A stretch of DNA of 64,000 bases, from positions 168,168,643-168,232,642 of the forward strand of contig JAUPFV010000001.1 in NCBI GenBank assembly GCA_036936605.1, given 5' to 3'. The first letter of the stretch is position 1, and each line of letters begins with the position of its first letter. This stretch comes from Limnanthes douglasii subsp. nivea (lineage: Eukaryota > Streptophyta > Magnoliopsida > Brassicales > Limnanthaceae). The translations under genes and the position numbers were made by a program. Positions 46,601 through 57,374 of this stretch are shown piece after piece. The notes under the pieces are model-generated. The model searched no databases, was not told where the DNA came from, and saw only the letters and a program-made list of their open reading frames with translations.

Positions 46601-49237
46601 TTGAAAAATGCTGGGGCTACTTATCAAAGGTTAGTCAATAAGGCATTTGCTGATCAAATTGGAAGAAATATGGAGGTTTACATTGACGATATGATGGTGA
46701 AAAGTGTGGATGAGCAGCTGCACTTGTCCGACCTCCAGGAGACTTTTGCCAACCTGGCCAAGGTAAATTTAAAGTTAAATCCTGAAAAATGTGTGTTCGG
46801 AGTGCAGTCCGGGAAGTTCTTGGGGTATATTATAAGTGAGCATGGAATACAGCCTGACCCGGACCAACTCAATGCCTTGCTCCAAATGGAGCCTCCACGA
46901 AATGTTAAAGAAGTACAGCGGTTAACGGGGAGGTTAGCAGCTTTGAACAGATTCATCTCAAGGTCTTCGGACAGGTGTGCTCCTTTCTTTCAAACTTTGA
47001 AGGGTGCAAAGGGGTTTGAGTGGACACCACAGTGTGATGAGGCATTCAATGAAATAAAAAAGCATCTGTCCTCCCCCAAGACCTTGTTCAAACCAGTCGA
47101 TGGGGAGACTCTTTTTGTGTATCTGGCTGTTTCAAGCTGTGCCATCAGTGCTGTGCTAGTAAGGGAGGTTGATGGGTACCCTCACCCGGTATACTACATC
47201 AGCAAAAGCCTGATTGATGCTGAACGCCGTTACTTGAAACTTGAGAAACTAGCATTGGCCTTGGTGATAGCTGCAAGAAAGATGAGGCCTTATTTTCAGG
47301 CTCATCCTATCGTTGTCCGGACATCTTTCCCTTTAAAGAATGTCCTTCAAAAAGCAGACATTTCAAGCAGAATGACAAAGTGGTCAGTTTAGTTGGGGGA
47401 CTTCGACATAGACTTTGCTCCTCGAACAGCAGTAAAAGCTCAAGCTGTGGCTGATTTTCTGGTCGAATTCCATTCTGATAGGGGCTCAGAACAATCTGCT
47501 GATTCAAAAGACAAAAAAGTGTGGATTGTCCGAACAGATGGAGGATCCAGTGCCATAGGATCTGGGGCAGGAATATGTCTTACTTCCCCCTATGGGGACA
47601 ACATGTTCCAAGCTATTTGTTTTGCTTTCAGAGCATCTAATAACGAGTCCGAATACGAAGCAGCTATAGCTGGGTTGAAATTGGCTTATATCTGTGGAGC
47701 AAAAAGGGTCAAGCTGCTAAGCGACTCCCAATTGCTTGTCCACCATGCCTTGGGCCTATCAGAAGCTAGAAAAGAACAATTGATTAAATATTTACTTCTC
47801 CTGAAAAATGAAGCAATGAAGTTTAAAGCTGTTATCTATGAACATATTCCCCGGGCAGAGAATGAGCTAGCAGACTCATTGGCAACAATAGCATACACGG
47901 AGTCCTATCCATGGATCCATGTGCTTGAAAGTCCTTCTATCCAACTTGATGAAGGGGAAAAAGAAGAAGTCTTTGAAATACAAGTGAATGAGCCTCAGGA
48001 TTGGAGGTCTCCTCTTATACAATATCTGTCCGAAGGCATCGTACCTTTGAATAAATCACAAGCCAGAACTCTAAAACACAAGGCTCGTGGTTTCATCATG
48101 ATTAGAGAGGTCTTGTACAAGAAATCCTATAGCAAACCTCTCCTACGCTGTTTAGGAGATCATGAGTCACAAATGGTTCTCTCCGAATTGCATGATGGTG
48201 AGGGATCAGCCCGTTGTGGATTTAGAGCATTAACAAGAAGAGTGCTTCTCTCCGGATATTATTGGCCTTCAATAATGAAAGATGCCAAGGAACTGGTAAG
48301 AAGATGTGACCCATGCCAGAGGTACAGCAATGAAATTCATGTACCAGCCATTCCTATGGAATCAATTTCTGAGCCTATCCCTTTTGCTCGATGGGGATTA
48401 GACTTAGTTGGGCCTCTCCCTATGGCGTCCGGAGGGCGTAAAACCATAATCGTAGCCATTGACTACTTTTCGAAGTGGATAGAAGCAGCCCCCTTGGCAG
48501 GAACAACCTCAAAGGCTGTTATAAAATTCGTTCTATCCAACATATGTTGCAGATTTGGTGTTCCCCAGAGAATAACAACAGACAATGGGCCACAGTTTGA
48601 CAACAGAGAGATGGAGAGCTTCTGTGCCTCAAGGGGTATTCAGCACTGCTTTTCTTCACCATTCCACCCACAAGCTAATGGGCAAGTTGAAGTGGCTAAC
48701 AGAACAATACTGTCCGGTTTAAAGAAAAATTTGGAAGGGGCTGCTGGGAAGTGGCCTAGTTATTTACAAGAAGTCTTGTGGGCCTACCGGACAACGCCTG
48801 GGGCTGCCACACAAGAATCACCTTTTGCCTTGGTCTATGGGATGGATGCAGTAGCTCCCATAGAAAAGACACTCCCCTCTTTTCGTGTTCATAACTTCTC
48901 CGGACGGGCTAATGAAATGACAGTTAGAAATCAACTTGATTTAATTGAAGAAAGGCGAGTAAAAGCTCATCTTAGAATGGCACACTATCAAGGCTTGATG
49001 AGAAGCAGGTTTGCTTCTAAAGTTAAACGAAGGGATTTTCAACCAGGAGATAAGGTATTGAGGAAAGTTTTCTTGCATACCAAGGAAAAACTCTTCGGAA
49101 AGCTGGCCCCAACTTGGGAGGGTCCCTACACTGTGGTTGAAAGAATCAAGCCTGGCACATACTGGTTGGAAGACAAAGATGGCAGGGTTTTAACTCACCC
49201 TTGGAATATTGAACACCTTCGAATGTATTTGGAATAA
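43607..49237 (+). pseudogene. Tat-2 gag-pol polyprotein: one frame, three in-frame stops
   Basis: The 1877-codon frame contains stops at 43895 (TAA), 45947 (TAG) and 47390 (TAG) and no frameshift. Approximate codons: Retrotrans_gag 200-345; zinc knuckle of C-x2-H-x4-H-x4-C form (CQYHNDIGHTTDDC) near 470; protease DTGSS near 647; RT with MCIDFTDLN, MPFGLKNAGAT and YIDDM at 1025; first RNase H to about 1255; second RNase H from TDGGSS at about 1311 with NNESEYEAA; integrase zinc region near 1530-1570, whose second histidine is replaced by arginine; the integrase D,D,E core (GLDLVG, TTDNG, QVEVANR); and a basic C-terminal tail ending HPWNIEHLRMYLE. It encodes the virion-like particle, maturation, copying and integration functions. 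Confidence 0.93.
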
Positions 49238-49702
49238 AACTTATGTAAATATTTACTTGTTTAAATATCCATGTAAATATTTGGGGGCATACCACTACCT
49301 CTCTCCGGCGCCACGGAGAGTTTTAAATGAAACTTGGAACTTTCTGGAATTAATTTTCTAAGTTTTTGCAAAATTCTGTTAATTGTCATACTATCCGGAC
49401 TGAAAGATCTAAGGGCTACTTAAATTCTAGCCAGAGAAACTAAACACTCTCACAACACGATAACTCGAAATTACTTAAACTCCAAGATATTTAAACAGAC
49501 TATGGAATAAGAGAAGGGTTGTGCGAGATAAAACGTTCATTCAATAAACTTAAAGTTGCCTTGGCCTTCCAAGGACTTTTTAAACAAGTTTAAACACAAT
49601 ACAAAAATCTGTCCGGTCAAAACGGACAGCATCACAAAAAAAGGTGCCTTGGCCTTCCAAGGACTTTGGTTCGAACAAAAAGTAAACAGAATAAATTACC
49701 AA
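49238..49702. other. Tat-2 spacer between convergent gag-pol and antisense gene
   Basis: This 465-bp region is the shared 3' flank of the two convergent genes. It holds two copies of a 22-base palindrome-bearing repeat (49558-49579 and 49646-49667). No canonical AATAAA was found for the antisense transcript. Confidence 0.6.
49558..49667. repeat. Two copies of a 22-base hairpin-forming repeat
   Basis: GCCTTGGCCTTCCAAGGACT begins at 49558 and again at 49646. Each holds CCTTGG and CCAAGG separated by four bases, so a 6-bp stem could form on either strand. Confidence 0.8.
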
Positions 49703-52662
49703 CTAAGGTGGGGCCTTTGAAGATGGCTCACCCTCATCTGTTCCCTTGGTCTTGATATCGCTTTTTTCCTCAATGACCTTCTTGCCTTTGGGGTCAGCCT
49801 CTTCTTCACCCGGACTCTCTCCGGTTTCCTCCTCGTCACCAGATGAGGATATATCAGTGTACCCTTCATCAACCATGGTCCAATATGGGAGATCATCGTC
49901 ATCCACGTAACGCCATAAATCCCCAAGTCTCCTCTTCGGGAACTTCTCGTGAAATAGGAGGACCATGTCGGACTTCACCTTTTCAATCAATAATTCCTCA
50001 CTCCGGATCATCTCCCTGGCATAAGCATTAATTTTGGCCTTGATCATGGCCGCTTGATCCTTCACCAGAGCAGCTTTCTCGTCAGCAGCCTGAGTCACTG
50101 CATTCTCTAAAGCAAGTTTGTCAGTAGTCAGATTGGTGACAAGCTTCTCTTTTGCTGCAGTCTCATCTTTTGAGGTTTTCAAGTCCTTCTCCAACCCGGA
50201 CAGCTTAGCCCGGAGATCTTCTAGGGTTTTCTCTAAATAGGCAACTTTTGTGTTGCTTTCATTTTGACTCTTCTTCAGCTGCTCGTTCGACTCCTTGAGC
50301 AAGTCAACCTTAGTAGTGGCAGTCCTGAGGTCATCAGACAATTTCTCCTTCTCAGACTTAAGTTCTCTGATGGTTTCTGCCTGACTCCGGACTTGCCTCT
50401 CTAGGGTAAGTACTGGTTGTACGTTGCTCAGGAGGGAATGAGCTATAACGTCTCTCTCGCTGGAGACCAAGAAAGTCTTACCGTTGAAGTTTACTGTGTT
50501 GGAGCTGCTTGGGGGAACATATGGCCCAGCAAACTCATCTCTTGACAGACCAAGAAAGTAATCACCCAGAGGACCCAGGCCGGTGACATCCACTTCGTCC
50601 ATATTGATCTCTCCCCTTTCAATCTCATCAGTATGGAGTTCCCTTGGAATCCCTTCGTTAAGATTCTCCGGGATCTCTTCAGCCAACGTTGGATCAATAG
50701 GGAAAGTGGGCTCCGGATCCCGGGGAGCAAACTCTTCTTCTTGAGAAATCTTCTTCTTTTTGGCCTCCTTATCAGCACTGTCACTCGTTTGCTTGCGAGT
50801 TCGTTTGGAGGACCTTGAAGGTTTTGAGGGAGTCTCTCCGTGTTTCTTACTTTCCACTTCTACCACCTGAAGAAGGTTTGCATCAACTTGAGCTGGGACT
50901 GGCACCTCTGTGTCAGTTGGAGCCTTTTTCTCCATATCCGCTGCTGTTTTCCTCCCTTTCTTCTTCTGGCCCTTCATTTTACTTGGGGCTTTGGCCCGGA
51001 GAGGGAGGAAAAGGGTCCCATCTAGCTCATGAGACCTTCTCAGCACTATGTCATCATCAGGAGGGGTGGAGAACTCCTCCCATGTTAAATCCCTTCGACC
51101 TGTGGTATTCCACAGGTGAGATCTAGCTAAGTTCCCCGAAGTGAAAGCCTTGTGAAACCGGTTCTCCCAGTTCTCTACGGCCCATGCATTTATCTTGCCA
51201 CAGGTGACCTGTCCGGCTTTCAGATAGTCTCCGAACTCTTTTGGCAGTTCTAATAAAACAAAAGAATAACTAGTTAGTGAAAGCTTAAAGAAGGGAAGAT
51301 TCGAACAGAAACTTAAGGAAAGAACTTACGATCGCTTCTCCATCTACTTCGAAGAAGGCTAGGATTCTCCCCAACCTTAATCTTCTTCCCATTCTCCCAT
51401 GAGCCACTTATAAACAAGAACTGGCTCCTCCATTTATTCTCCGATTCCAGGAGATCATCGACGGCTTTCAGATTGTTCCCCATATTAAAGTGATAAAAGG
51501 GGAACTGGTGATGTTTGCATAGACTAGCCACAGCAGCAAACTCTTCCATGGGAAGAGGGATTCCGGACAGCCTGGACGCCATAATGCATGACATCAAGGT
51601 GTACCATCCGTTGGGGCTCAGCTGCGATGGACATAGCTTGACTAAATGGAAATAGCGCACTATCTCCGGATCCAATGGGAACCTGAGTCCCCAATTGAAC
51701 AGCTCCGTAAAAAAGACAATCTCGTTTCTCTTGCAATCCATCGGGGTCTCCGGATCGATGGGAATTCGGATCTTTACGTTTTCAGGGATCCCCCACTTAG
51801 TGCGAAGCCGTCCCAAGTCTCTCGTATGAATAAACATGTACTTGGTTTTTAACAAAGACAAAAGATACTTAAATTCTACCTTGTGAAAGCAGGGCCCAAC
51901 TTTCCCTTCAAGGCTCTCCGGCAGATCCGGACGGCTCAGGTACAAGTCCTCTTTGCCTTTCTTGGCAACAACTATAGCAGTTTCAGCTTGTCCGGAAGAC
52001 TCGGACTCAAACCTGACCTCCTCAGTGGAGTCTTCCATCCTCTCCTCCATTACTGTTGGGGGAGCTTCTGCAGAAACAGCCCGGGGAGGGATGAAGCTTG
52101 GCATAGCTGATCCTCCGGACTGGCGGCTCGCTGTACGTTTCTGAGTTCTCACCTCAGTTTGAGGTTCTGAGGTCGAAGTTTCCTTAGGAGGTAGTGGACT
52201 GCTAGCCTCCGGACCAACCAGCCTCTCCCGGAGGGTCCTAACAGTTGTCCCGGACCCTGACTCACTGGTATTTTTTGAGGAGAGTCCCTTAACCAGTCTA
52301 CTTGGTCTTTTCATGATCAGCTTGTCTGGAGAATGATCGGAGTCGGACCCCATAGCAATAAAAGTGGTTTTCTTCCTAACACTTGTAACAGCGACCCCCG
52401 GTTCGACAGTGGGGATTGACTCTTGGACTGATGAGCCAGAAACTATTGGGGAGAGTGTTGATTGAAAGAGTTTTTTAGGTTTCGTACCTTTCGAAGACGA
52501 CGAACCTCTATCAGATTCTTCGATTGAAGGGGCTGGATTTTCAGCAGGCGACGCTGGAAGCCCTGCTGCAAGTCTCTTCTCTTTTTCAACCCTTTGAGCT
52601 TTCTCTAGTTCTGAAAGATTGAGCCAGCCACCCTTGATTAGAGCTGTTCTTGCTGTGAACAT
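49703..52662 (-). CDS. Tat-2 antisense gene: spliced Transposase_28-like protein with coiled coil
   Basis: Two exons, 52662-51330 and 51249-49703, join in phase 1 to encode about 959 residues without a stop. The Met at 52662 is chosen because it follows a TATA box at 52757-52764 by about 95 bases. The frame is open further up, to 52815. Residues 1-230 are Ser/Thr/Pro-rich and probably disordered. Residues about 264-357 carry the conserved domain (VKIRIPI, FFTELFNWGLRFPL, LSPNGWYTLMS), which fits the family named putative gypsy-type transposon (Pfam Transposase_28). Basic clusters near 530 and 575 could be nuclear localisation signals. A strong heptad coiled coil spans about 727-842, and the tail is acidic. 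The function is unknown. Extra antisense ORFs are known in Tat elements. No catalytic motif is visible. Confidence 0.85.
51250..51329 (-). other. Intron of the Tat-2 antisense gene (80 bp)
   Basis: The donor is GTAAGT, the strongest plant form. The acceptor is TTTTATTAG, with a CTAAC branch-point-like sequence at 51277-51273, about 24 bases upstream. The intron is T-rich on the coding strand. Without splicing the frame stops at 51313; with splicing it continues for 515 more codons. The same sites read in + orientation are meaningless, so they belong to the antisense transcript. Confidence 0.85.
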
Positions 52663-52756
52663 AAAACAACTAAGGAAGGTTTGAAGTTTTAGAGAGATGA
52701 AGTTTTGAGTGAAATGACAAAGTAAAAGTGAAAATGAAACTGTGAAAGACAAATGG

Positions 52757-52764
52757 AATTTATA
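52757..52764 (-). promoter_or_regulatory. TATA box of the Tat-2 antisense gene
   Basis: TATAAATT on the minus strand, about 95 bases upstream of the chosen ATG at 52662 and about 330 bases inside the 3' LTR border. It lies outside the LTR, so this gene has its own promoter. Confidence 0.65.
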
Positions 52765-53079
52765 GTAAATGTAAAAAAGAGTTTGATTCCTAGGAGAATC
52801 CGAAAAGTTGGGCAATGATTAAAAAACAGCGCTGACGTCATCAAAAGCATTTAAAGAAGTTACCTGTTCAATAAAGTGGTGCGATTTTCCAGATGAAAAA
52901 CCGGCTGAAGTGACCAGCCAGGGTGTGACACGTGTCCCACTACCTCTGACAAAGAACCGTTTGGAATTCATAACAGTTGGGCTGTCCGGGCCTATCTCAA
53001 TTCTCTTCGAATTGGAAAACCACTTCTTCAATCGGACTGTTTTTCAGTTCTTTAAACAAGGACACTTGTTCAAATACCT

Positions 53080-53093
53080 AAAAAAGGGGCTCC
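53080..53093 (+). other. Tat-2 polypurine tract
   Basis: AAAAAAGGGGCTCC directly precedes the 3' LTR. Confidence 0.8.
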
Positions 53094-53596
53094 TGATGAG
53101 TCCGAATTCGAAGAACTCCCCGGAAGGGTAGTCCAAAGTAAAATCACCCCGTAAATTCGGACAGACTCCATGACTTCAGTTCGAACAGCTCTGGTTGAAC
53201 CGGACAGATGACTTTGAACACTGCAAACATAAGGCAGTTCGAACTATGACTAAAGTACTAAAAAACCTAATCACTATCTGACTAAGCTACCTGTACATCT
53301 GCTTAAAACTCATGGGTCTTTAAACATGAGTCGGGTCCATTAAACTTGACCCGAAAGCCCATAAGGGCCCAAATTTCACACTATAAATACCCAACCACCA
53401 GCATTAACTATGGGTAAGAAAATTAACTGCGGCCAGGCTGCTTAATTCTCTCTCCACCCTTGAAACACTTTGAAACACCCTGAAATATCTTAAAACACCC
53501 TTAAACACCACCACATCACAGTGAAACACCCTTACGCCGCCTTAAAACTCCACTTAAAATTACCAGCCTACCCTCAGGCTACTTTTATCCACACCA
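53094..53596 (+). repeat. Tat-2 3' LTR (503 bp)
   Basis: Compared with 43032-43533 it shows one T to C change, one adjacent CC to GT change and one extra G. Otherwise the two are identical. Confidence 0.96.
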
Positions 53597-53659
53597 TGTT
53601 ATATAGACAGAGTTGTAAGGGTTTATATTTATTACTTGATATTTATTTATGTCGTAGTT

Positions 53660-56284
53660 ATAGAATAATGTAACAGCCTAATCTATTTATATATGCGTGT
53701 TCAATATAATCAAGATGTAACTGTCAAAGTATTTTATGGTTTATTAACGGATGCATATCTTCAGCCGAATGGGGAGATCATTGGCCAAGTGTGGCCATAG
53801 GTAAAGGGCGCCTACCAGGGCTATCGACTGTTTGGTATCTTTGTTGATGTAGGTTTTTAATTGAGCGGTGAAATCCATATTTCTTAGTATCCTCCCTAGT
53901 CTTTGCCGAAGAATTCATGAATGACCACTATAATGAGGATTAACTACCTTTATTTGCCTTGTGCGCTTGTCGAGTATATTTTGTAGTACGTTTGATGTTT
54001 GTTGTTGGATGTCCGTTTCCAAAGTTTAAGAAGTGGTATTACACCTTTGTCGCCTGGATTCGAAAGAGTCTCTAAATACATTGGTAGATTGGTATTAGTC
54101 TAACCAAATTAACCTTAGATACGTCTTTCAATTAATTTCTGATCACTCTAATCCGACCTACATTGAAAACCCATGCCAACCAAAAATCTCCCATGATGAT
54201 AGAAAAACTCTATCTTGCGAAGTGGAAACAAATACTAGAACATGTAACGACCTACTAGAGTTTTCGAATATTATCTTCTACTGATTAATCTGCAACTCAT
54301 TAATGTTTTTTATAAAAATGTGATTCGACTTGAGGATGCGATTCAAAAAAGAAAATTTATTAATTATTTTTTGTGAGTATTGTGCATTAGCCTCTGTAAT
54401 TATAAAGCATGCATGAAGGATTACCATGCTCGATTGTGTGAATTTTTTAGATTCAGATCGTAAGGGTTGATAGCCCCCTAGTCATTTTTGAATAGTAAAG
54501 AAAGGTCTAGAGAAAAAACATATGTTCTGAAATTTAAAACGTAGAATTTCCCGTTAAGTCTTATTGCATGATGGCATAGATACTAAAAGACACTGTCAAT
54601 TGATTTCATCCATGATGGTGCGCTATGTGGTTGCCTAATGAGTGAAGAATATATGAATCAAAGTCAAGTTTTTTATCATGGAGTAGCTCGGACCTTCAAA
54701 TAAAGAGGAAGAAAATTTAAAATTACTAGGTGTTAAGTTGTATTTGAAGTCAATATTGTCGATTCATTTCAGATGTTGTCAATATTATAGCTTGTGTGAA
54801 AAATATTTATTCTTTTCGAAATATAAAATAATCAGGGGATAATAAATGACAAGGTAAGATGTGGATATTTATAAGAAATAAAGAGATCTTACCATAAATA
54901 TCACGCACATACTAGAAAAGAAAGTGTCTTGGCGAGACATGGTGAAAAAATGTATCATTTGACATATAAAATTTTGGACAATTTGGTTCATTTCATCATC
55001 ATCATCTCGTACGTCTATCCTACTCAATTATAAATGGTTGAATTAAAATAAATTAAGTATTAGATTATAACTTAACTTGCATACAAGATGGTGATGCTGA
55101 TGTGTGTCTCTATTTTTATGCTTCTCAATTTTTAAAGTCTCCGAGAACATCAAATTTAATTTTCATTTTATTATTCTATATCAATCTTTTCAACACAATT
55201 ATTTTTATTTTTTTATCTCTTTATTATCATCAAAAGTCTTAAGAAAACCAAAGCTTTTCCTTCTAATATCGCTGACGTTCATCGCTTAAGTGATTACGGT
55301 GATTGATAATATCCAAATTCTCCAAACCTCAAGTCATACCAACAAGTATCTAGACCAAATATATGTTAGAAATGTGGATAAAAAACAAAATCGTGCGATC
55401 TTTCAGATTCAAAACATATAATATCATACTAGTGTGGAGATTGTTTGTTCATACTTATATACAAAGACAAAATATGCGGTACCCATACTCTCAACACATA
55501 CGGTGCCAAATTGATGCTTAATATAAACAACATACACATTTGTTGGATATATGAATATAGGATGAAATGTTAAAAGATATTAAAAGTTATTAGTATATGA
55601 TATATGATGGTAAATAGTTTATAAGAATTTATCAAAATACACTAAACAATCTAGTTAAATTAAAAAACATATTAATTATCGTATGAATTTTTTTATATAA
55701 AATAAAAAAGAATGTTAACACGATCCATCTTAAAAATTTAAATAATAAATAAATTAAAAAATATAGTTGATTAGTATATATAATTTTATCGGTATTCTAG
55801 TCCGTATTTGAATTTTTCAGGATCAAACTGTTAAAGTATCAGCTTTATCGGTTTTGATCGGTTATCCACCCAAACTTGAACTACTTGAACTCATAGAACG
55901 CTAGATAACATTATCAGATCAATTTTAAATAGATTTTATTAGACCGGTTCCAAACGATTTATAATTAAACATAATATATTAATAAATAAAATCTAAAAAT
56001 CTAAAAATTACTAGTGTAATAATCCATACGGATATGTAGTATATTTTAGAATTAAAAATATTATTCTAAAATTAATCGTTAACATATTTTAGAATTTTCA
56101 TATTCCGTCATCAACGTATCTTAAATTATAATATCAATTTTTATTGGTTTTATCGATCATAATCGGTAATCAAAACATATATTCAAATTAGTGAATCACT
56201 TTATAACACTATCAAAACGATCTCGAACGGCAGATTGAGAATACCAAATTTAATAGTTCAATAAAAACTTTAAGTTTATATAAA
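53660..56284. other. AT-rich intergenic DNA, nothing identified
   Basis: 2.6 kb without a convincing gene, LTR or RNA. Short ORFs have no similarity known to me. It may include the unrecognisable 3' end of Copia-5. Confidence 0.4.
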
Positions 56285-57374
56285 GGATAAGTTACTCATA
56301 ACCACCTCAGTAAGTTTCAATTCACCAATAACCACTTTTATTTTGGAGTTTATTAAAAGCCACATGCAATATAAAGTCTTCCATCAATACTCCTGAAAGC
56401 ACATACACATACAACATTCAACCATAATTATTTTTAACTTTCAAAACTCCATATCTTTCAAACCCTAATTTAAAAATAAAAATCCAAAACCATATATTTA
56501 TATTTGTTAAAGACAATAAAAATGAAATCCATAAGTGATATGTTTGGAGAATATTTGTTTCAAAACCAGATTTGCAACCAAATTGTTCCTAATTTTGCAA
56601 CTAAACAACAATTTCTATTTTCAAACTTATTTTGCAACCAAATTGCATGTAATTTGGCAACTCAATTTAAAATAAAAATAAAATTATTCATCAGAAAATA
56701 TACATTTTTTCACAACTACAAAAGATTTAGTTGTTTCACATCCAATTAACGCTTATTTCACAAAAAAACGTTTGTATTTTATCTTTTCACGCAATAAGAC
56801 TTATTTAGCAACCGAAGTCTTATTTTCGTGATCATTTTTTTCTTGTGTTTGTAATAATTTACACATAATTCTGCATAATTTTCTAAAAAAAAAAATCACC
56901 AAACAAATGCACATCTTTTCGCAACTATAAAAAAAATTAGATATTTCACGCCAAATTAAAACTCATTTTCACAAATATAATTTCGCATTTTGTTTTTTCA
57001 CACAATCAAACTTATTTGTGAACTAAAGTTTTACATTTGCTACTAAGAACAATTACTTTTTCAAAACAAAATTCCACGTAATTCTGCAACTAAATGATAA
57101 TTGTTATTTTACAACCGAAATACATGTAATTCCGCAACTAAACAATGATTATTTTTTAGATCCAATTTATGCGCAATTATATATCTTAAAAGAATAAAAA
57201 AAAATCCTTTGCGTATATAGTTGTGTTCATCTTAAGAAATGAAACTATTGGTTTTTTTTGGATAATTGTTTGGAGCAACAGTTTGAAAGATATGAATTTT
57301 AAGAATAAAACATAAAAAAAATGGTTATGGATATTTCAGACTATCGGGTATTATCTATAAATACTAATTTATCG
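56285..57374. repeat. Terminal-inverted-repeat-like unit, about 1.09 kb
   Basis: The left edge from GGATAAGTTA (56285) for about 60 bases, and further in near 56450 (CATATCTTTCAAAC), is similar to the reverse complement of the right edge ending AATTTATCG at 57374. Shared pieces include CATAACCA and CATATCTTTCAAAC. Between the edges is repetitive AT-rich DNA with no transposase. No target duplication is evident. It fits a decayed non-autonomous DNA transposon, possibly Mutator-like, but this is not secure. Confidence 0.5.
56560..57160. repeat. Degenerate short-motif repeat (GCAACNAAA-type)
   Basis: GCAACCAAATTG, GCAACTAAAC and related forms recur about eight or more times, often next to TAATTCTGCAAC or TAATTTTGCAAC, with irregular spacing. 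It looks like a worn minisatellite in the interior of the inverted-repeat unit. Confidence 0.6.

Larger units (their letters stand above)
43032..53596 (+). mobile_element. Tat-2: young full-length Ty3/gypsy Tat-type retrotransposon with an antisense gene
   Basis: The element is 10,565 bp. Its two LTRs differ by three substitutions and one 1-base gap. It has a perfect TGTTA duplication, a purine tract before the 3' LTR, gag-pol in one + strand frame, and a 3.0-kb spliced gene on the minus strand between pol and the 3' LTR. Two RNase H modules, the CHHC gag knuckle and the antisense gene place it in the Tat lineage. Its base composition is visibly less AT-rich than its surroundings, as expected of an element that has had little time to decay. 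Confidence 0.96.
40850..53660 (+). mobile_element. Copia-5: decayed Ty1/copia element, split by Tat-2
   Basis: Left piece about 40850-43031, right piece from 53602 to about 53660. Gag, integrase, RT and the start of RNase H are recognisable on the left. The RNase H block ends at EFIDEFVYVI, cut by Tat-2, and continues on the right with GFIFIT. LTRs of Copia-5 were not found. Sequence beyond about 53660 shows no clear homology. Confidence 0.72.

Noticed and set aside
52663..52815. Upstream Met at 52815 as start of the Tat-2 antisense protein
   Set aside because: These 51 codons span the TATA box and presumed 5' UTR and have an odd aromatic-rich composition. The Met at 52662 fits the promoter better.
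53382..53389. Tat-2 3' LTR as a promoter of a downstream host gene
   Set aside because: The TATA box is present, but no gene follows within the next 4 kb on the + strand.
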